Below are positions 41,479-49,589 of a stretch of DNA of 64,000 nt, piece by piece. Under the pieces are notes generated by a model, which saw only the letters and a program-made list of their open reading frames with translations, did no database searches and was not told the origin of the DNA. The translations under genes were made by a program, and so were the position numbers. The stretch spans positions 1 to 64,000 of the forward strand of contig JANSYP010000009.1 of assembly GCA_024742405.1 (NCBI GenBank). The letters are read 5' to 3'. Source of the DNA: Paracoccaceae bacterium (GTDB lineage Bacteria > Pseudomonadota > Alphaproteobacteria > Rhodobacterales > Rhodobacteraceae). Positions within the stretch are counted from its first letter, which is position 1. Every line of letters begins with the position of its first letter.

Positions 41479-42912
41479 TTAGTGCGAGCCTGTACGGACT
41501 GCAAGAGGAAAGTCGTCCGCCACCTCCGTCGGGATCGCCTGACCCTTGGGCAGACTGATGGTGAAGACAGTCCCGGTCCCGTCAGAGCGGGTCAGCTCCA
41601 GCGTGCCACCATGGCCGCGGATCAGCTCGGCCGAAATCGCCAGCCCCAGCCCGGTACCGCCCTTGCGCGTACCCCCCTGGAACGGCGTGAAGAGATGCTC
41701 CAGCGCCTTTTTCGGCAGGCCCGGACCGGTGTCGCGCACATCGACAACCCAGGCGGCCTCATCCTCCCGCGCCCCGATCACGACCTCGCCGGGCTCTTTG
41801 CGCGAGGCGATGGCCTGGCGGGCATTGCGCACCAGATTGCTGAGCACCCGGTGCAGCTGTTCGGGGTCGCAGCGCACGACCATCTCCGGCGGGATCTCGG
41901 CGCGGTACGTGACCGGAACCTCGCTCTCGGCCAGCCGCTCGCTGTCGAGCACCTCCTCGACCAGCCCGGCGAGCGGCAGGCGGGTCAGCGCCGGGGGCGG
42001 CTCCTCGGAACGGCCGAAGGTCAGCGTGCTTTCGCAGAGCGTTACCGCCCGGCTGATCGAGTTCACGAGCTTGGGCGCGGCGCGCTTGACCTTGGGATCC
42101 TCGCTCATCTCCATCCGGTCTGCGATGAGCTGCGTGGTCGTCAGGATGTTGCGCAGATCGTGGCTGATCTTGGCCACCGCCGCACCGAGCTGCGCCAGCC
42201 GCTCCTTCTGACGCAGCAGCGAGGTCAGTTCCGTCTGCATCGACTGCAGCGCATCCTCGGCCTCGCGCAGTTCGGTCACGTCCGCCTCGGGCGTGATGAT
42301 CCGCCGGGCGTCCTCCGGGGCTTCGGCATAGCTCTTCATGTGCTGGACCACGCCCTTGATCGGCACGACCAGCAGCCGCCGCACGGCCAGAAACAGCAGC
42401 CCCGCCGTGACGATGGAGATCACTGCCGACAAGACCAGGATGCGCATGCCGTAATCCAGCATCGCCATGCGCAACGGCCCCGTCATCATCGTGACTTCGA
42501 TCAGCAGGCCTGCGTCGCGGGTCGGACTGCCGATCACGCGGATGATCTCGTCTTCCGAGCGGACCAGACGCATCAGCGCGTCGCTGATCAGTTCATAGGC
42601 CGACGGGTCGCGCAGGTCGTAGGTCGCGGTGATCGGCGACGGGATCGGCGAGGACAGCATCAGCTGGCGCATCTCGTCGCGCCGCAGCACCACGTTGAAT
42701 ACGCCCGCATTCTCCAGAAGCTCGATCTCCAGCGTCTGGTCGATCATGTCGTCGGCCAACAGCGCCAGCGACGCGATCTGCGCGCGCTCCAACCGCGCCA
42801 GCAGGTAATCCTCGCGAAAACGGGCCACCGACGGCACGAAGATCAGCACTTCGGCCAGCATGACGAAGATGATCGTCAGAATCAGAAAGCGGCCGGAGAG
42901 CGTCTTGAACAT
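41479..42912 (-). CDS. Sensor histidine kinase with HAMP domain
   Basis: The 477-aa protein has a membrane segment at residues 8-28, a periplasmic domain of about 125 residues, a second segment (GMRILVLSAVISIVTAGLLF) at about 160-180, a HAMP linker, a dimerization/phosphoacceptor helix with KISHDLRN (His about 250), and an ATPase domain (NLVRNARQAI; DTGPGLP; GGTGLGLAISAELIRGHGG). No response regulator lies beside it. It is the last gene of a three-gene minus-strand operon after the FAD reductase (17-base gap); GAAAGG precedes ATG 42912. Its signal is unknown. Confidence 0.9.
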   Translation of the reverse strand: MFKTLSGRFLILTIIFVMLAEVLIFVPSVARFREDYLLARLERAQIASLALLADDMIDQTLEIELLENAGVFNVVLRRDEMRQLMLSSPIPSPITATYDLRDPSAYELISDALMRLVRSEDEIIRVIGSPTRDAGLLIEVTMMTGPLRMAMLDYGMRILVLSAVISIVTAGLLFLAVRRLLVVPIKGVVQHMKSYAEAPEDARRIITPEADVTELREAEDALQSMQTELTSLLRQKERLAQLGAAVAKISHDLRNILTTTQLIADRMEMSEDPKVKRAAPKLVNSISRAVTLCESTLTFGRSEEPPPALTRLPLAGLVEEVLDSERLAESEVPVTYRAEIPPEMVVRCDPEQLHRVLSNLVRNARQAIASRKEPGEVVIGAREDEAAWVVDVRDTGPGLPKKALEHLFTPFQGGTRKGGTGLGLAISAELIRGHGGTLELTRSDGTGTVFTISLPKGQAIPTEVADDFPLAVRTGSH

Positions 42913-42929
42913 CGCAGCCTTTCGTCCGC

Positions 42930-44348
42930 CTAAGGCAGGACATGTTGCACGAACCCGACCACCCGCTTCACGATCGGATTGTCGAACAGTCTGGGAGAGA
43001 AGTAAGCACCCGCTGCCCGTTTGTTAATCTCCCCCAACGTCGGATAGGGCATGACACTGTTTGCAATAGCACTCATTTTCAAGCCATTGGCGATAGAAAG
43101 CGCCCAAATACCGATCAATTCCCCGGCCTGCGCCCCCACGATCGACGCGCCCACCGGTTTTCCGCCCACCACCATGACCTTGATCAGCCCTGTGGTCTGA
43201 CCGGTGGCGATGGCGCGGTCATTCTCGGCATAGTCGAACCGCGCCACGGTCAGCTTGCTGCCATGGGCGTCGCGCGCCTCGGCCTCCGTCAGGCCGACCT
43301 GGGCCAGTTCCGGCGCGGTATAGGTCGCGCGCGGGATGTGATCGGTGCGCGCCTTGGCGGGCAGTCCGAACAGGATCTGCCGGATCACGATGCCGGCGTG
43401 ATAGCCCGCCAGGTGGGTGAACTGCAGGCCCCCTGCCGCATCGCCCACGGCATATACCCGCCGGTTGGAGCTGCGCAGATCCGCCCCGACCTTGACGCCT
43501 TTCCGGTCGTGATCGACCCCGGCCGCGTCGAGCCCCAGATCGTCGGTATTGACGGTCCGCCCAAGCGCCACCAGCAGGTGACTGCCGGTGACCTCTGCGC
43601 CGGTGGACGTCTCCACCGTGATCGCCCCGGCACTCCCGCCGACCCGCTCGGCGCGGGCGCCCTCGATCAGCTCCACGCCCTCGGCGCGCAGCGCGTCCCG
43701 CACGATTTCGGCCAGCTCCGGATCCTCGCGGTTCAGCGTCTCCTCGGCCTCGATGACGCTGACGCGGCTCCCGAGGCGGCGATGGGCCTGGGCCATTTCC
43801 ATCCCGATCGGGCCGCCACCCAGGACGATCAGATGCTCGGGCCGGTCGCGCTGGTCGAAGAGCGACTCATTGGTCAGGTAGGGCACATCGGTCAGCCCCG
43901 GGATCGGCGGCACCAGCGGGCGCGAGCCGGTGGCGATGACAAACCGGCGCGCGGTGATCGTGTCGTCGCCCGCCCGAAGCTCCGTGGGCGAGGTGAACCG
44001 ACCGCGCGCGCGGATCACCCGCACGCCGAGGCTCTCGAACCGCTCCTGACTGTCCACCGGCGCGATGGCGTCGATGGCATGCCGGACATGGTCCTTGGCG
44101 GCGCCGAAATCGACGCGCGGTGCCTCGGGCGCAACCCCGAAGGGCGCGCCAGTGCCCATCGCATGGGCATGTTGGGCCGACGCGATCAGCGCCTTGGACG
44201 GCACGCAGCCATAGTTCAGGCAGTCGCCGCCCATCTTGTGATCCTCCAGCAGGATCACGTCGGCGCCCATCTGGCTGGCCCCCGCCGCCACCGACAGCCC
44301 GCCGGAACCCGCGCCGATCACGCAGACATCGCATGTGAGATCAGTCAT
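42930..44348 (-). CDS. FAD-dependent pyridine nucleotide-disulfide oxidoreductase (Lpd/MerA-like)
   Basis: The 472-aa protein opens with an FAD-binding motif (CDVCVIGAGSGGLSVAAGAS) and the redox-active pair Cys-Leu-Asn-Tyr-Gly-Cys in GGDCLNYGCVPSKALI. A NAD(P)H-binding GGGPIGMEMAQAHRRLG at about 175, AVGDAAGGLQFTHLAGYHAG, and a C-terminal dimerization domain follow. It lacks the MerA heavy-metal N-terminus and is not beside 2-oxoacid dehydrogenase genes, so it is a generic dihydrolipoamide-dehydrogenase-like enzyme. ATG 44348 lies four bases after the stop of the TVP38-like gene; a longer start would overlap that gene. Confidence 0.85.
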   Translation of the reverse strand: MTDLTCDVCVIGAGSGGLSVAAGASQMGADVILLEDHKMGGDCLNYGCVPSKALIASAQHAHAMGTGAPFGVAPEAPRVDFGAAKDHVRHAIDAIAPVDSQERFESLGVRVIRARGRFTSPTELRAGDDTITARRFVIATGSRPLVPPIPGLTDVPYLTNESLFDQRDRPEHLIVLGGGPIGMEMAQAHRRLGSRVSVIEAEETLNREDPELAEIVRDALRAEGVELIEGARAERVGGSAGAITVETSTGAEVTGSHLLVALGRTVNTDDLGLDAAGVDHDRKGVKVGADLRSSNRRVYAVGDAAGGLQFTHLAGYHAGIVIRQILFGLPAKARTDHIPRATYTAPELAQVGLTEAEARDAHGSKLTVARFDYAENDRAIATGQTTGLIKVMVVGGKPVGASIVGAQAGELIGIWALSIANGLKMSAIANSVMPYPTLGEINKRAAGAYFSPRLFDNPIVKRVVGFVQHVLP

Positions 44349-44352
44349 GTGC

Positions 44353-45084
44353 CTACACCGCGCCCCGGCCACGGATGGCCTTGATCACCAGCGGCAGCGC
44401 GGCGAGGGCCGCGAGCCCGAGGATCGGCAACAGAATGTGCGGCTCGAAGATCACGCCCAGGTCCGGCGCCTCGCCCGCGGCCAGCACATCGCCGAGCCCG
44501 GCGCCGACCGAGGTGTAGACCACTGCGCCGGGAATGATCCCGAAAAAGGTCGAAATCGCGTAGCGGCGCAGCGGCACCCCCACCAGCGCGGGCACCAGAT
44601 TGGCCACGAAAAACGGCACCACCGGCACCAGGCGGATCAGAAACAACATCTCCCATTGCGATGTGTCGATGCCCTCCTTGATCCGTTTGACCGTGCCGGT
44701 CGACGCATCCATCCGCGCGGCCAGTTGCTCGCCCAGCCCCCAGCGCGCGGCCATGAAGATCGCCACCGCGCCGGTCGTGGCCGCAATGACATTGTAGAGC
44801 GCGCCGGGAAAGGTCGCGAAGAGAAAGCCGCCGGTCAGCGTCGCCACGGTCGCCCCGGGAAGGCTGAAGCCCACGATCAGCGCATAGGCGGCGATGAACC
44901 CCACGACCGTCGCCGCATAGTGACTGTCGCGCCACGCGATCAGCGTGTCGCGATGTGCCGCGAGCGCAGCGAAGTCAAGCTGATCCGACAGGGTGAACGC
45001 GCCGACGATGGCGACCGCCGCCACGATCAACAGCGGCAGGCGGCGCATGGCGGGGCTGCTTGAGGTTTCGGACATGTCACTCAT
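44353..45084 (-). CDS. TVP38/TMEM64 (DedA-like) membrane protein
   Basis: The 243-aa protein has about five membrane segments and the family core FSLPGATVATLTGGFLFATF, IRLVPVVPFFVANLVPALVG and FFGIIPGAVVYTSVGAGLGD. SNARE-associated/TVP38 proteins are thought to act in lipid transport or membrane homeostasis. ATG 45084 is chosen because AAGG precedes it and the frame upstream is not protein-like. It heads the operon with the FAD reductase, a pairing frequent in proteobacteria. Confidence 0.85.
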   Translation of the reverse strand: MSDMSETSSSPAMRRLPLLIVAAVAIVGAFTLSDQLDFAALAAHRDTLIAWRDSHYAATVVGFIAAYALIVGFSLPGATVATLTGGFLFATFPGALYNVIAATTGAVAIFMAARWGLGEQLAARMDASTGTVKRIKEGIDTSQWEMLFLIRLVPVVPFFVANLVPALVGVPLRRYAISTFFGIIPGAVVYTSVGAGLGDVLAAGEAPDLGVIFEPHILLPILGLAALAALPLVIKAIRGRGAV

Positions 45085-45271
45085 ATGCAGGGCCTTTCGG
45101 ACTGGGGGAACCGCTGTCCCTAGACATGCCCTGTGGCGTGGCGTCCGAACAGCGGCCTCACGCCGCCTTGATGCCAGGTGACTTCTGGGGCCTGTCAGGG
45201 GGAAAAGGGGCTGCATTTCTGTAACAACCAGCCGGTTTTCCGGGGCAACTGTGTCAGAGACGCCGAGGCGA

Positions 45272-45299
45272 TTGACAGGCGCCCGCCACGGCCCTAAAT
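45272..45299 (+). promoter_or_regulatory. Putative sigma-70-type promoter of rpmH
   Basis: TTGACA (45272-45277) is followed after 16 bases by CTAAAT (45294-45299), or after 17 by TAAATG. It lies about 70 bases ahead of the rpmH start and faces it. The 280 bases between the divergent TVP38-like gene and rpmH hold no other feature. Confidence 0.6.
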
Positions 45300-45366
45300 G
45301 CCGGGGTTCGAATTAACCCGAACCCGCGCGCCGCACAAGGCGCCGCCGCGAGCGGAGAGAACGACG

Positions 45367-45501
45367 ATGAAACGTACATTCCAGCCCAGCAATCTGGTCC
45401 GCAAGCGGCGCCACGGCTTCCGCGCGCGCATGTCCACCAAAGCGGGCCGCAAGATCATCAACGCCCGCCGCGTCCGCGGCCGGAAGTCGCTGAGCGCCTG
45501 A
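45367..45501 (+). CDS. rpmH: 50S ribosomal protein L34
   Basis: The 44-aa sequence [20 protein letters not shown] ... [20 protein letters not shown] is an unmistakable bL34, basic and full length. GGAGAGA precedes ATG 45367. Its TGA overlaps the CTG that seems to start rnpA. It heads the conserved rpmH-rnpA-yidD group. Confidence 0.98.
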   Translation: MKRTFQPSNLVRKRRHGFRARMSTKAGRKIINARRVRGRKSLSA

Positions 45502-45884
45502 CCGGCACCGCGGCAGATGCAGGCCCGCTGGTCACTCTGACCCAGCGCGCCGATTTCCTCGCCGCGGCGCGGGCCCGAAGGTCTGCGCAAACCGCCCTGA
45601 CGCTCCAGGCGCGCCATCGCGGAGATGGCACCCCAGCCGTGCGTGTGGGCTACACTTGCTCGAAGAAGGTCGGCAACGCCGTGGCCCGCAACCGGGCCAA
45701 GCGCAGGCTGCGTGCGGCTGCGCGCGACATGCTCGCAGCCCAGGGCCGGCCCGGCTGGGACTATGTGCTGATAGGGCGGCCGCGCGTGACCGCCGAACGT
45801 CCTTACGCGCAGCTTTGCGACGACATCGCCGCCGCTCTGGCCCGCGTCCACGCCCCCCGCAACCAGCGCAAACCCGCGCCATGA
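45498..45884 (+). CDS. rnpA: Ribonuclease P protein component, apparently starting at CTG
   Basis: RnpA is the protein subunit that helps the RNase P RNA cut tRNA 5' leaders. The core is plain: [15 protein letters not shown], then [32 protein letters not shown] and YVLIGRP. The family's conserved N-terminal block begins near 45530, but the frame has no ATG, GTG or TTG anywhere upstream until a GTG at 45633, far inside. The best candidate start is CTG 45498, which overlaps the rpmH stop as CTGA and gives 128 aa, the usual length. The frame in fact stays open through rpmH. The 3' end overlaps yidD by ATGA. Confidence 0.85.
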   Translation: MTGTAADAGPLVTLTQRADFLAAARARRSAQTALTLQARHRGDGTPAVRVGYTCSKKVGNAVARNRAKRRLRAAARDMLAAQGRPGWDYVLIGRPRVTAERPYAQLCDDIAAALARVHAPRNQRKPAP

Positions 45885-46102
45885 GCCCGCTGGCCCGCAT
45901 TGCCGCCCTGCCCGTCCATGCCTACCGGCTGGTGCTCTCGCCGCTCCTGGGCCTCAATTGCCGCTACCAGCCCACCTGCTCGGCCTATGCGCTGGAGGCG
46001 CTCGACCGCCACGGCGCGTTCAAGGGCAGCTGGCTGGCGCTGCGCCGGATCATTCGCTGCCACCCCTGGGGCGGCTCGGGCATCGACAACGTGCCGGACT
46101 GA
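45881..46102 (+). CDS. yidD: Membrane protein insertion efficiency factor YidD
   Basis: The 73-aa protein has the family signature [48 protein letters not shown]. YidD is a small inner-membrane-associated protein that assists YidC in membrane protein insertion. ATG 45881 overlaps the rnpA stop, so the genes are coupled. Confidence 0.95.
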   Translation: MSPLARIAALPVHAYRLVLSPLLGLNCRYQPTCSAYALEALDRHGAFKGSWLALRRIIRCHPWGGSGIDNVPD

Positions 46103-46127
46103 CACGCAAGGCCGAAACGCCGGACCG

Positions 46128-46667
46128 CTAGCTGCGCTCGAACCAGATGATCACATCGCCGATATAGACGCCCGACCGGAACACGTAAGCCCGGTTGAGC
46201 AGCCGATCCTCGCCCACGAGCCACATCCAGTCGTCGAAGCGCACGCGCAGCGTCTCGGTCTCGCCCGTGGCAGACGGAATCGGCAGATCGATCAGGTATT
46301 TCCAGTTGAACGCATCGCCGCGCTCCTCGCCGGTGGCCTCTCCGATCACCCCCGGCGCGGTGCCCCGCCAGCTCCGATCGCCGGTTTTCTCCAGCGTCCA
46401 GATCCTCTGCTCGGTGCTGCCGTCCTCATAGGTGAAATCCTCCACCAGCCGCAGGATCCGGCCGTCCCACTGCCCGTCGATCTCCACATGGAACCGCCGC
46501 CGCACTGTGCCGAACACGTCCTGGAACTGCCCGGCCGCGACGCTTTTGCCGGCAAAGAACTCCTCCAGCCGCAACTGCCGGTCGCTCAGGGCCGCATCGT
46601 CCAGCGACGGCCGCCCCGCGCAGCCCGCCAGAACGAGCAGACATCCAACCGCTATGATCCACCGCAT
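46128..46667 (-). CDS. DUF3833-family lipoprotein
   Basis: ATG 46667 starts a lipobox signal (WIIAVGCLLVLAGCAG), preceded by GAGGAG. The 179-aa product has the DUF3833 layout: LEEFFAGKSVAAGQFQDVFG, FHVEIDGQWDGRILRLVEDF, YEDGSTEQRIWTLEK, DDWMWLVGEDRLLNRAYVFR. It is an outer- or inner-membrane lipoprotein of unknown role. It is transcribed against its neighbours, inserted between yidD and ttcA. Confidence 0.85.
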   Translation of the reverse strand: MRWIIAVGCLLVLAGCAGRPSLDDAALSDRQLRLEEFFAGKSVAAGQFQDVFGTVRRRFHVEIDGQWDGRILRLVEDFTYEDGSTEQRIWTLEKTGDRSWRGTAPGVIGEATGEERGDAFNWKYLIDLPIPSATGETETLRVRFDDWMWLVGEDRLLNRAYVFRSGVYIGDVIIWFERS

Positions 46668-46791
46668 CACATGCTCCTCTTCGAAAGGCATACGCGCGGG
46701 TGGCGCGGTTGGGTCAGTCTGCGCCGGGCTGCTCCGCCTGCCCGGCCCGGCCCGGCTTGCCCCAAACCGCCGGCTCGGCTAGGCCCGACCC

Positions 46792-47661
46792 ATGCTCGAC
46801 GACAGCGACGATATTCATCCGCTCTTTGCCGGTGCGCCCGGCAGCACCGCCTTTCGCAAGCTGCGCAAGCGCATCGTGCGCCAGACCCGCGAGGCGATCG
46901 ACCAGTACGGGATGGTGGAGCGCGGCGCGCGCGACAGGGACGCACCGCCCGTGCGCTGGCTCGTCTGCCTCTCGGGCGGCAAGGACAGCTACACGCTGCT
47001 CGCTGCGCTGACCGAACTGCAGTGGCGCGGCCTGCTGCCAGTAGAGATTCTCGCCTGCAATCTCGACCAGGGTCAGCCGGGCTTCCCCGCGACCGTCCTG
47101 CCGGACTTCCTGCAGCGCATGGGCGTGCCCCACCGGATCGAATACCAGGACACCTATTCCATCGTCATGGACAAGGTGCCCGCGGGCCGGACCATGTGCG
47201 CGCTCTGCTCGCGGCTTCGGCGGGGCAATCTCTATCGGATCGCGCGCGAGGAGGGCTGCTCCGCGGTCGTGCTCGGCCACCATCGCGACGATATCCTGGA
47301 AACCTTTTTCATGAACCTCTTCCATGGCGGGCGGCTGGCGACGATGCCGCCCAAGCTCGTCAACGAAGAGGGCGATCTGTTCGTCTACCGCCCGCTCGCC
47401 CATGTCGCCGAGGCCGATTGCGAGAAATTCGCCTCCACCATGGGCTATCCGATCATCCCCTGCGATCTCTGCGGCAGCCAGGACGGGCTGCAACGCCAGC
47501 AGGTCAAAGCGATTCTCGATGGCTGGGAATCCAACAGCCCCGGCCGCCGTCAGGTGATGTTCCGGGCGCTGATGAATGCCAGACCGTCGCATTTGCTCGA
47601 CCCAAAACTCTTCGATTTTCAGGGGCTTGAGCTGAAGCCACGCGAATCAGGCGAAATCTAG
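46792..47661 (+). CDS. ttcA: tRNA 2-thiocytidine(32) synthetase TtcA
   Basis: TtcA thiolates cytidine 32 of some tRNAs using ATP and an iron-sulfur cluster. The PP-loop is [15 protein letters not shown] (Lys64), and the cluster ligands are the cysteine pairs in [11 protein letters not shown] and [31 protein letters not shown] is the family helix. The 289-aa length is normal. The upstream gene is on the other strand, so it has its own promoter. Confidence 0.95.
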   Translation: MLDDSDDIHPLFAGAPGSTAFRKLRKRIVRQTREAIDQYGMVERGARDRDAPPVRWLVCLSGGKDSYTLLAALTELQWRGLLPVEILACNLDQGQPGFPATVLPDFLQRMGVPHRIEYQDTYSIVMDKVPAGRTMCALCSRLRRGNLYRIAREEGCSAVVLGHHRDDILETFFMNLFHGGRLATMPPKLVNEEGDLFVYRPLAHVAEADCEKFASTMGYPIIPCDLCGSQDGLQRQQVKAILDGWESNSPGRRQVMFRALMNARPSHLLDPKLFDFQGLELKPRESGEI

Positions 47662-47744
47662 CCGACGATTACCCGGCCATTAACGGTCCGCTCAGGGAAT
47701 GGCGTCTAGGGTGCGGCCACGACAACCCCGAGCGGGAGAGAGCA

Positions 47745-49277
47745 ATGGCACGAGGTGTTTCGCAGGCGATGCGGGCCCTGCCCGGCGGCATTACCGGCCT
47801 GCTGCGCCATCCGGGCTTCGCCATTCTGCTGCCCGCAATCATGGTCTGCGCCTTTCTGGTCTGGGGCGAAACCGGCCTGACCGCCGCCGCCCTGTCGCTC
47901 ACGGTGCTGCTCGCGCTGGTTCCGACATTCGGGGCACGGCTCGGCGCGCGCGCCGGGACGACGGAAGCACCCGTGGGCCGCGACGGCCTGCTCGGGCAAC
48001 TCGCGGCACATCTTTCGGTCGATGGCCGGGTCACGGCCTCCATCGTGATCGGCCTCGACGATGCCGACGATCTTGCCGAACGGCTCGGGCATCGCGGTAT
48101 GCAGACCGTGCTCGACCGGCTGCGCGACCGGAGCGGATCGGTCCTGCGCGCCCAGGATACGATCGTCGCGCTCGATGACACCACGCTGGCCATTGCCCTC
48201 GCCCCGGCGCCGCGCTTCGATCTCGAAACGCTGCTGCGACTCGCAGGACGACTGCAGACCGTGATGGCCGATCCCGTGCTGGTCGATTCCGCCTCCGTCT
48301 ATGTCTCCGTCTCGATCGGGTTCGCGGCCTCGGACCGGCCGCACAGCAACGGCGCCGAAACGCTTCTCGATGCCGCCGAAGCCGCAATGATCGAAGCCCG
48401 CCGCAACGGGCCCGGCTCGATCCGGGCCTACTCGCGCGAAATGCACCGGATCAAGGTCGCCCGCCACGCCCTGATGGAAGAGGCGCGCGATGCGCTGGAG
48501 CTCGGTCAGCTCCTGCCCTGGTTCCAGCCGCAACTGTCCACAGACACCGGCGAGGTCAGCGGGTTCGAGGCGCTCGCGCGCTGGCAGCACCCCGAACGCG
48601 GCACCATCAGCCCGCAGGAGTTTCTGCCCGCGATGGAACGCGCCGGACTGATGGACCGTCTGGGCGAGGTCATGCTCTATCACGCCTTCACCGCCGTGCG
48701 CGCCTGGGACCGCGCCGGCATGACCGTGCCGTCGGTCGGTGTGAATTTCAGCGCGGTGGAGCTGCGCAACCCCGCCCTGCTCGACAAGGTCAGCTGGGAG
48801 CTGGATCGCTTCGGCCTCACACCGGACAGATTGACGGTCGAAGTTCTGGAATCGGTGATCGCGAGCGCGGACGACGATATGACCCAGCGCAACATCGCCG
48901 GTCTCGGCGCTTTGGGCTGCCAGATCGACCTCGATGATTTCGGCACTGGTCACGCCTCGATCACGAACCTGCGCCGCCTGTCCATCTCGCGCATCAAGAT
49001 CGACCGGTCCTTCGTCGCCAAGGTGGACAAGGACCGCGACCAGCAGCGCATGGTCTCGGCCATCCTGACCATGGCAGAACAGCTCGATCTCGACACGCTC
49101 GCCGAAGGCGTGGAAACCGGGGGCGAGCACGCAATGCTCGGACAACTCGGCTGCCGTCATGTCCAGGGCTACGGCCTTGGCCGGCCGATGCCTTTTGCGG
49201 CCACGCTCGACTGGCTGCATGCCCACCGCGCAAAGCTCGCCCGAACCCCTCAGATCGGCCGCACCGAAAACGGCTGA
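47745..49277 (+). CDS. EAL-domain cyclic-di-GMP phosphodiesterase with degenerate GGDEF domain
   Basis: The 510-aa protein has two N-terminal membrane segments (FAILLPAIMVCAFLVWGE; AALSLTVLLALVPTFGA), a GGDEF-like domain whose active site reads ALDDTTLAI, so it is not a cyclase, and an intact EAL domain: GFEALARWQHP, GVNFSAVELRNP, EVLES, IDLDDFGTGHASI, IKIDRSFV and EGVET. All metal and substrate ligands are present, so c-di-GMP hydrolysis is expected, perhaps controlled by the inactive GGDEF part. A GGGAGAG site precedes ATG 47745. It lies between ttcA and yidC. Confidence 0.9.
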   Translation: MARGVSQAMRALPGGITGLLRHPGFAILLPAIMVCAFLVWGETGLTAAALSLTVLLALVPTFGARLGARAGTTEAPVGRDGLLGQLAAHLSVDGRVTASIVIGLDDADDLAERLGHRGMQTVLDRLRDRSGSVLRAQDTIVALDDTTLAIALAPAPRFDLETLLRLAGRLQTVMADPVLVDSASVYVSVSIGFAASDRPHSNGAETLLDAAEAAMIEARRNGPGSIRAYSREMHRIKVARHALMEEARDALELGQLLPWFQPQLSTDTGEVSGFEALARWQHPERGTISPQEFLPAMERAGLMDRLGEVMLYHAFTAVRAWDRAGMTVPSVGVNFSAVELRNPALLDKVSWELDRFGLTPDRLTVEVLESVIASADDDMTQRNIAGLGALGCQIDLDDFGTGHASITNLRRLSISRIKIDRSFVAKVDKDRDQQRMVSAILTMAEQLDLDTLAEGVETGGEHAMLGQLGCRHVQGYGLGRPMPFAATLDWLHAHRAKLARTPQIGRTENG

Positions 49278-49589
49278 CCCCGCCGGACGTGCGTGCCAAG
49301 CCGCGCACAAGACCTCCCCTCCGCGCCGAACCACCGACCTCTTGGCCCCGTGCCCCGAACTGCGCCGCATCGGGGCTGCATCGGGCCGAGTCAGCCCGCC
49401 GCCCCTGAACCAACGCCGCCCGAACGCGTCTCGCGCGCTGTATCGACGCCCACAAGAGGCCGGTCCGACTCCCGCGCAGATCCCGAACAACCCGCGCCCC
49501 TCGACATCGTGACGGGCGAAACCGCTTGACCTTCACTATGGCTGCCTGTTGAACCCCGCCATCCTGAAACTTGCGCCCAGGGGGCTCCC
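49278..49589. other. Intergenic region ahead of yidC
   Basis: About 310 GC-rich bases with no domain-bearing frame and no strong hairpin. The yidC promoter is expected near the right end, where TTGACC (49526) is followed by TGGCTGCC and a GGGGGCT ribosome-binding region. Confidence 0.35.

Noticed and set aside
42942-44384. 480-codon plus-strand frame
   Set aside because: Shadow of the FAD reductase on the other strand; His/Arg/Asp-rich composition typical of antisense frames.
45900-47630. 576-codon plus-strand frame across yidD, DUF3833 and ttcA
   Set aside because: It is out of frame with two well-supported genes and antisense to a third; low-complexity Arg/Pro/Ala composition.
47706-49490. 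594-codon minus-strand frame
   Set aside because: Antisense to the EAL-domain gene, which has all expected motifs.
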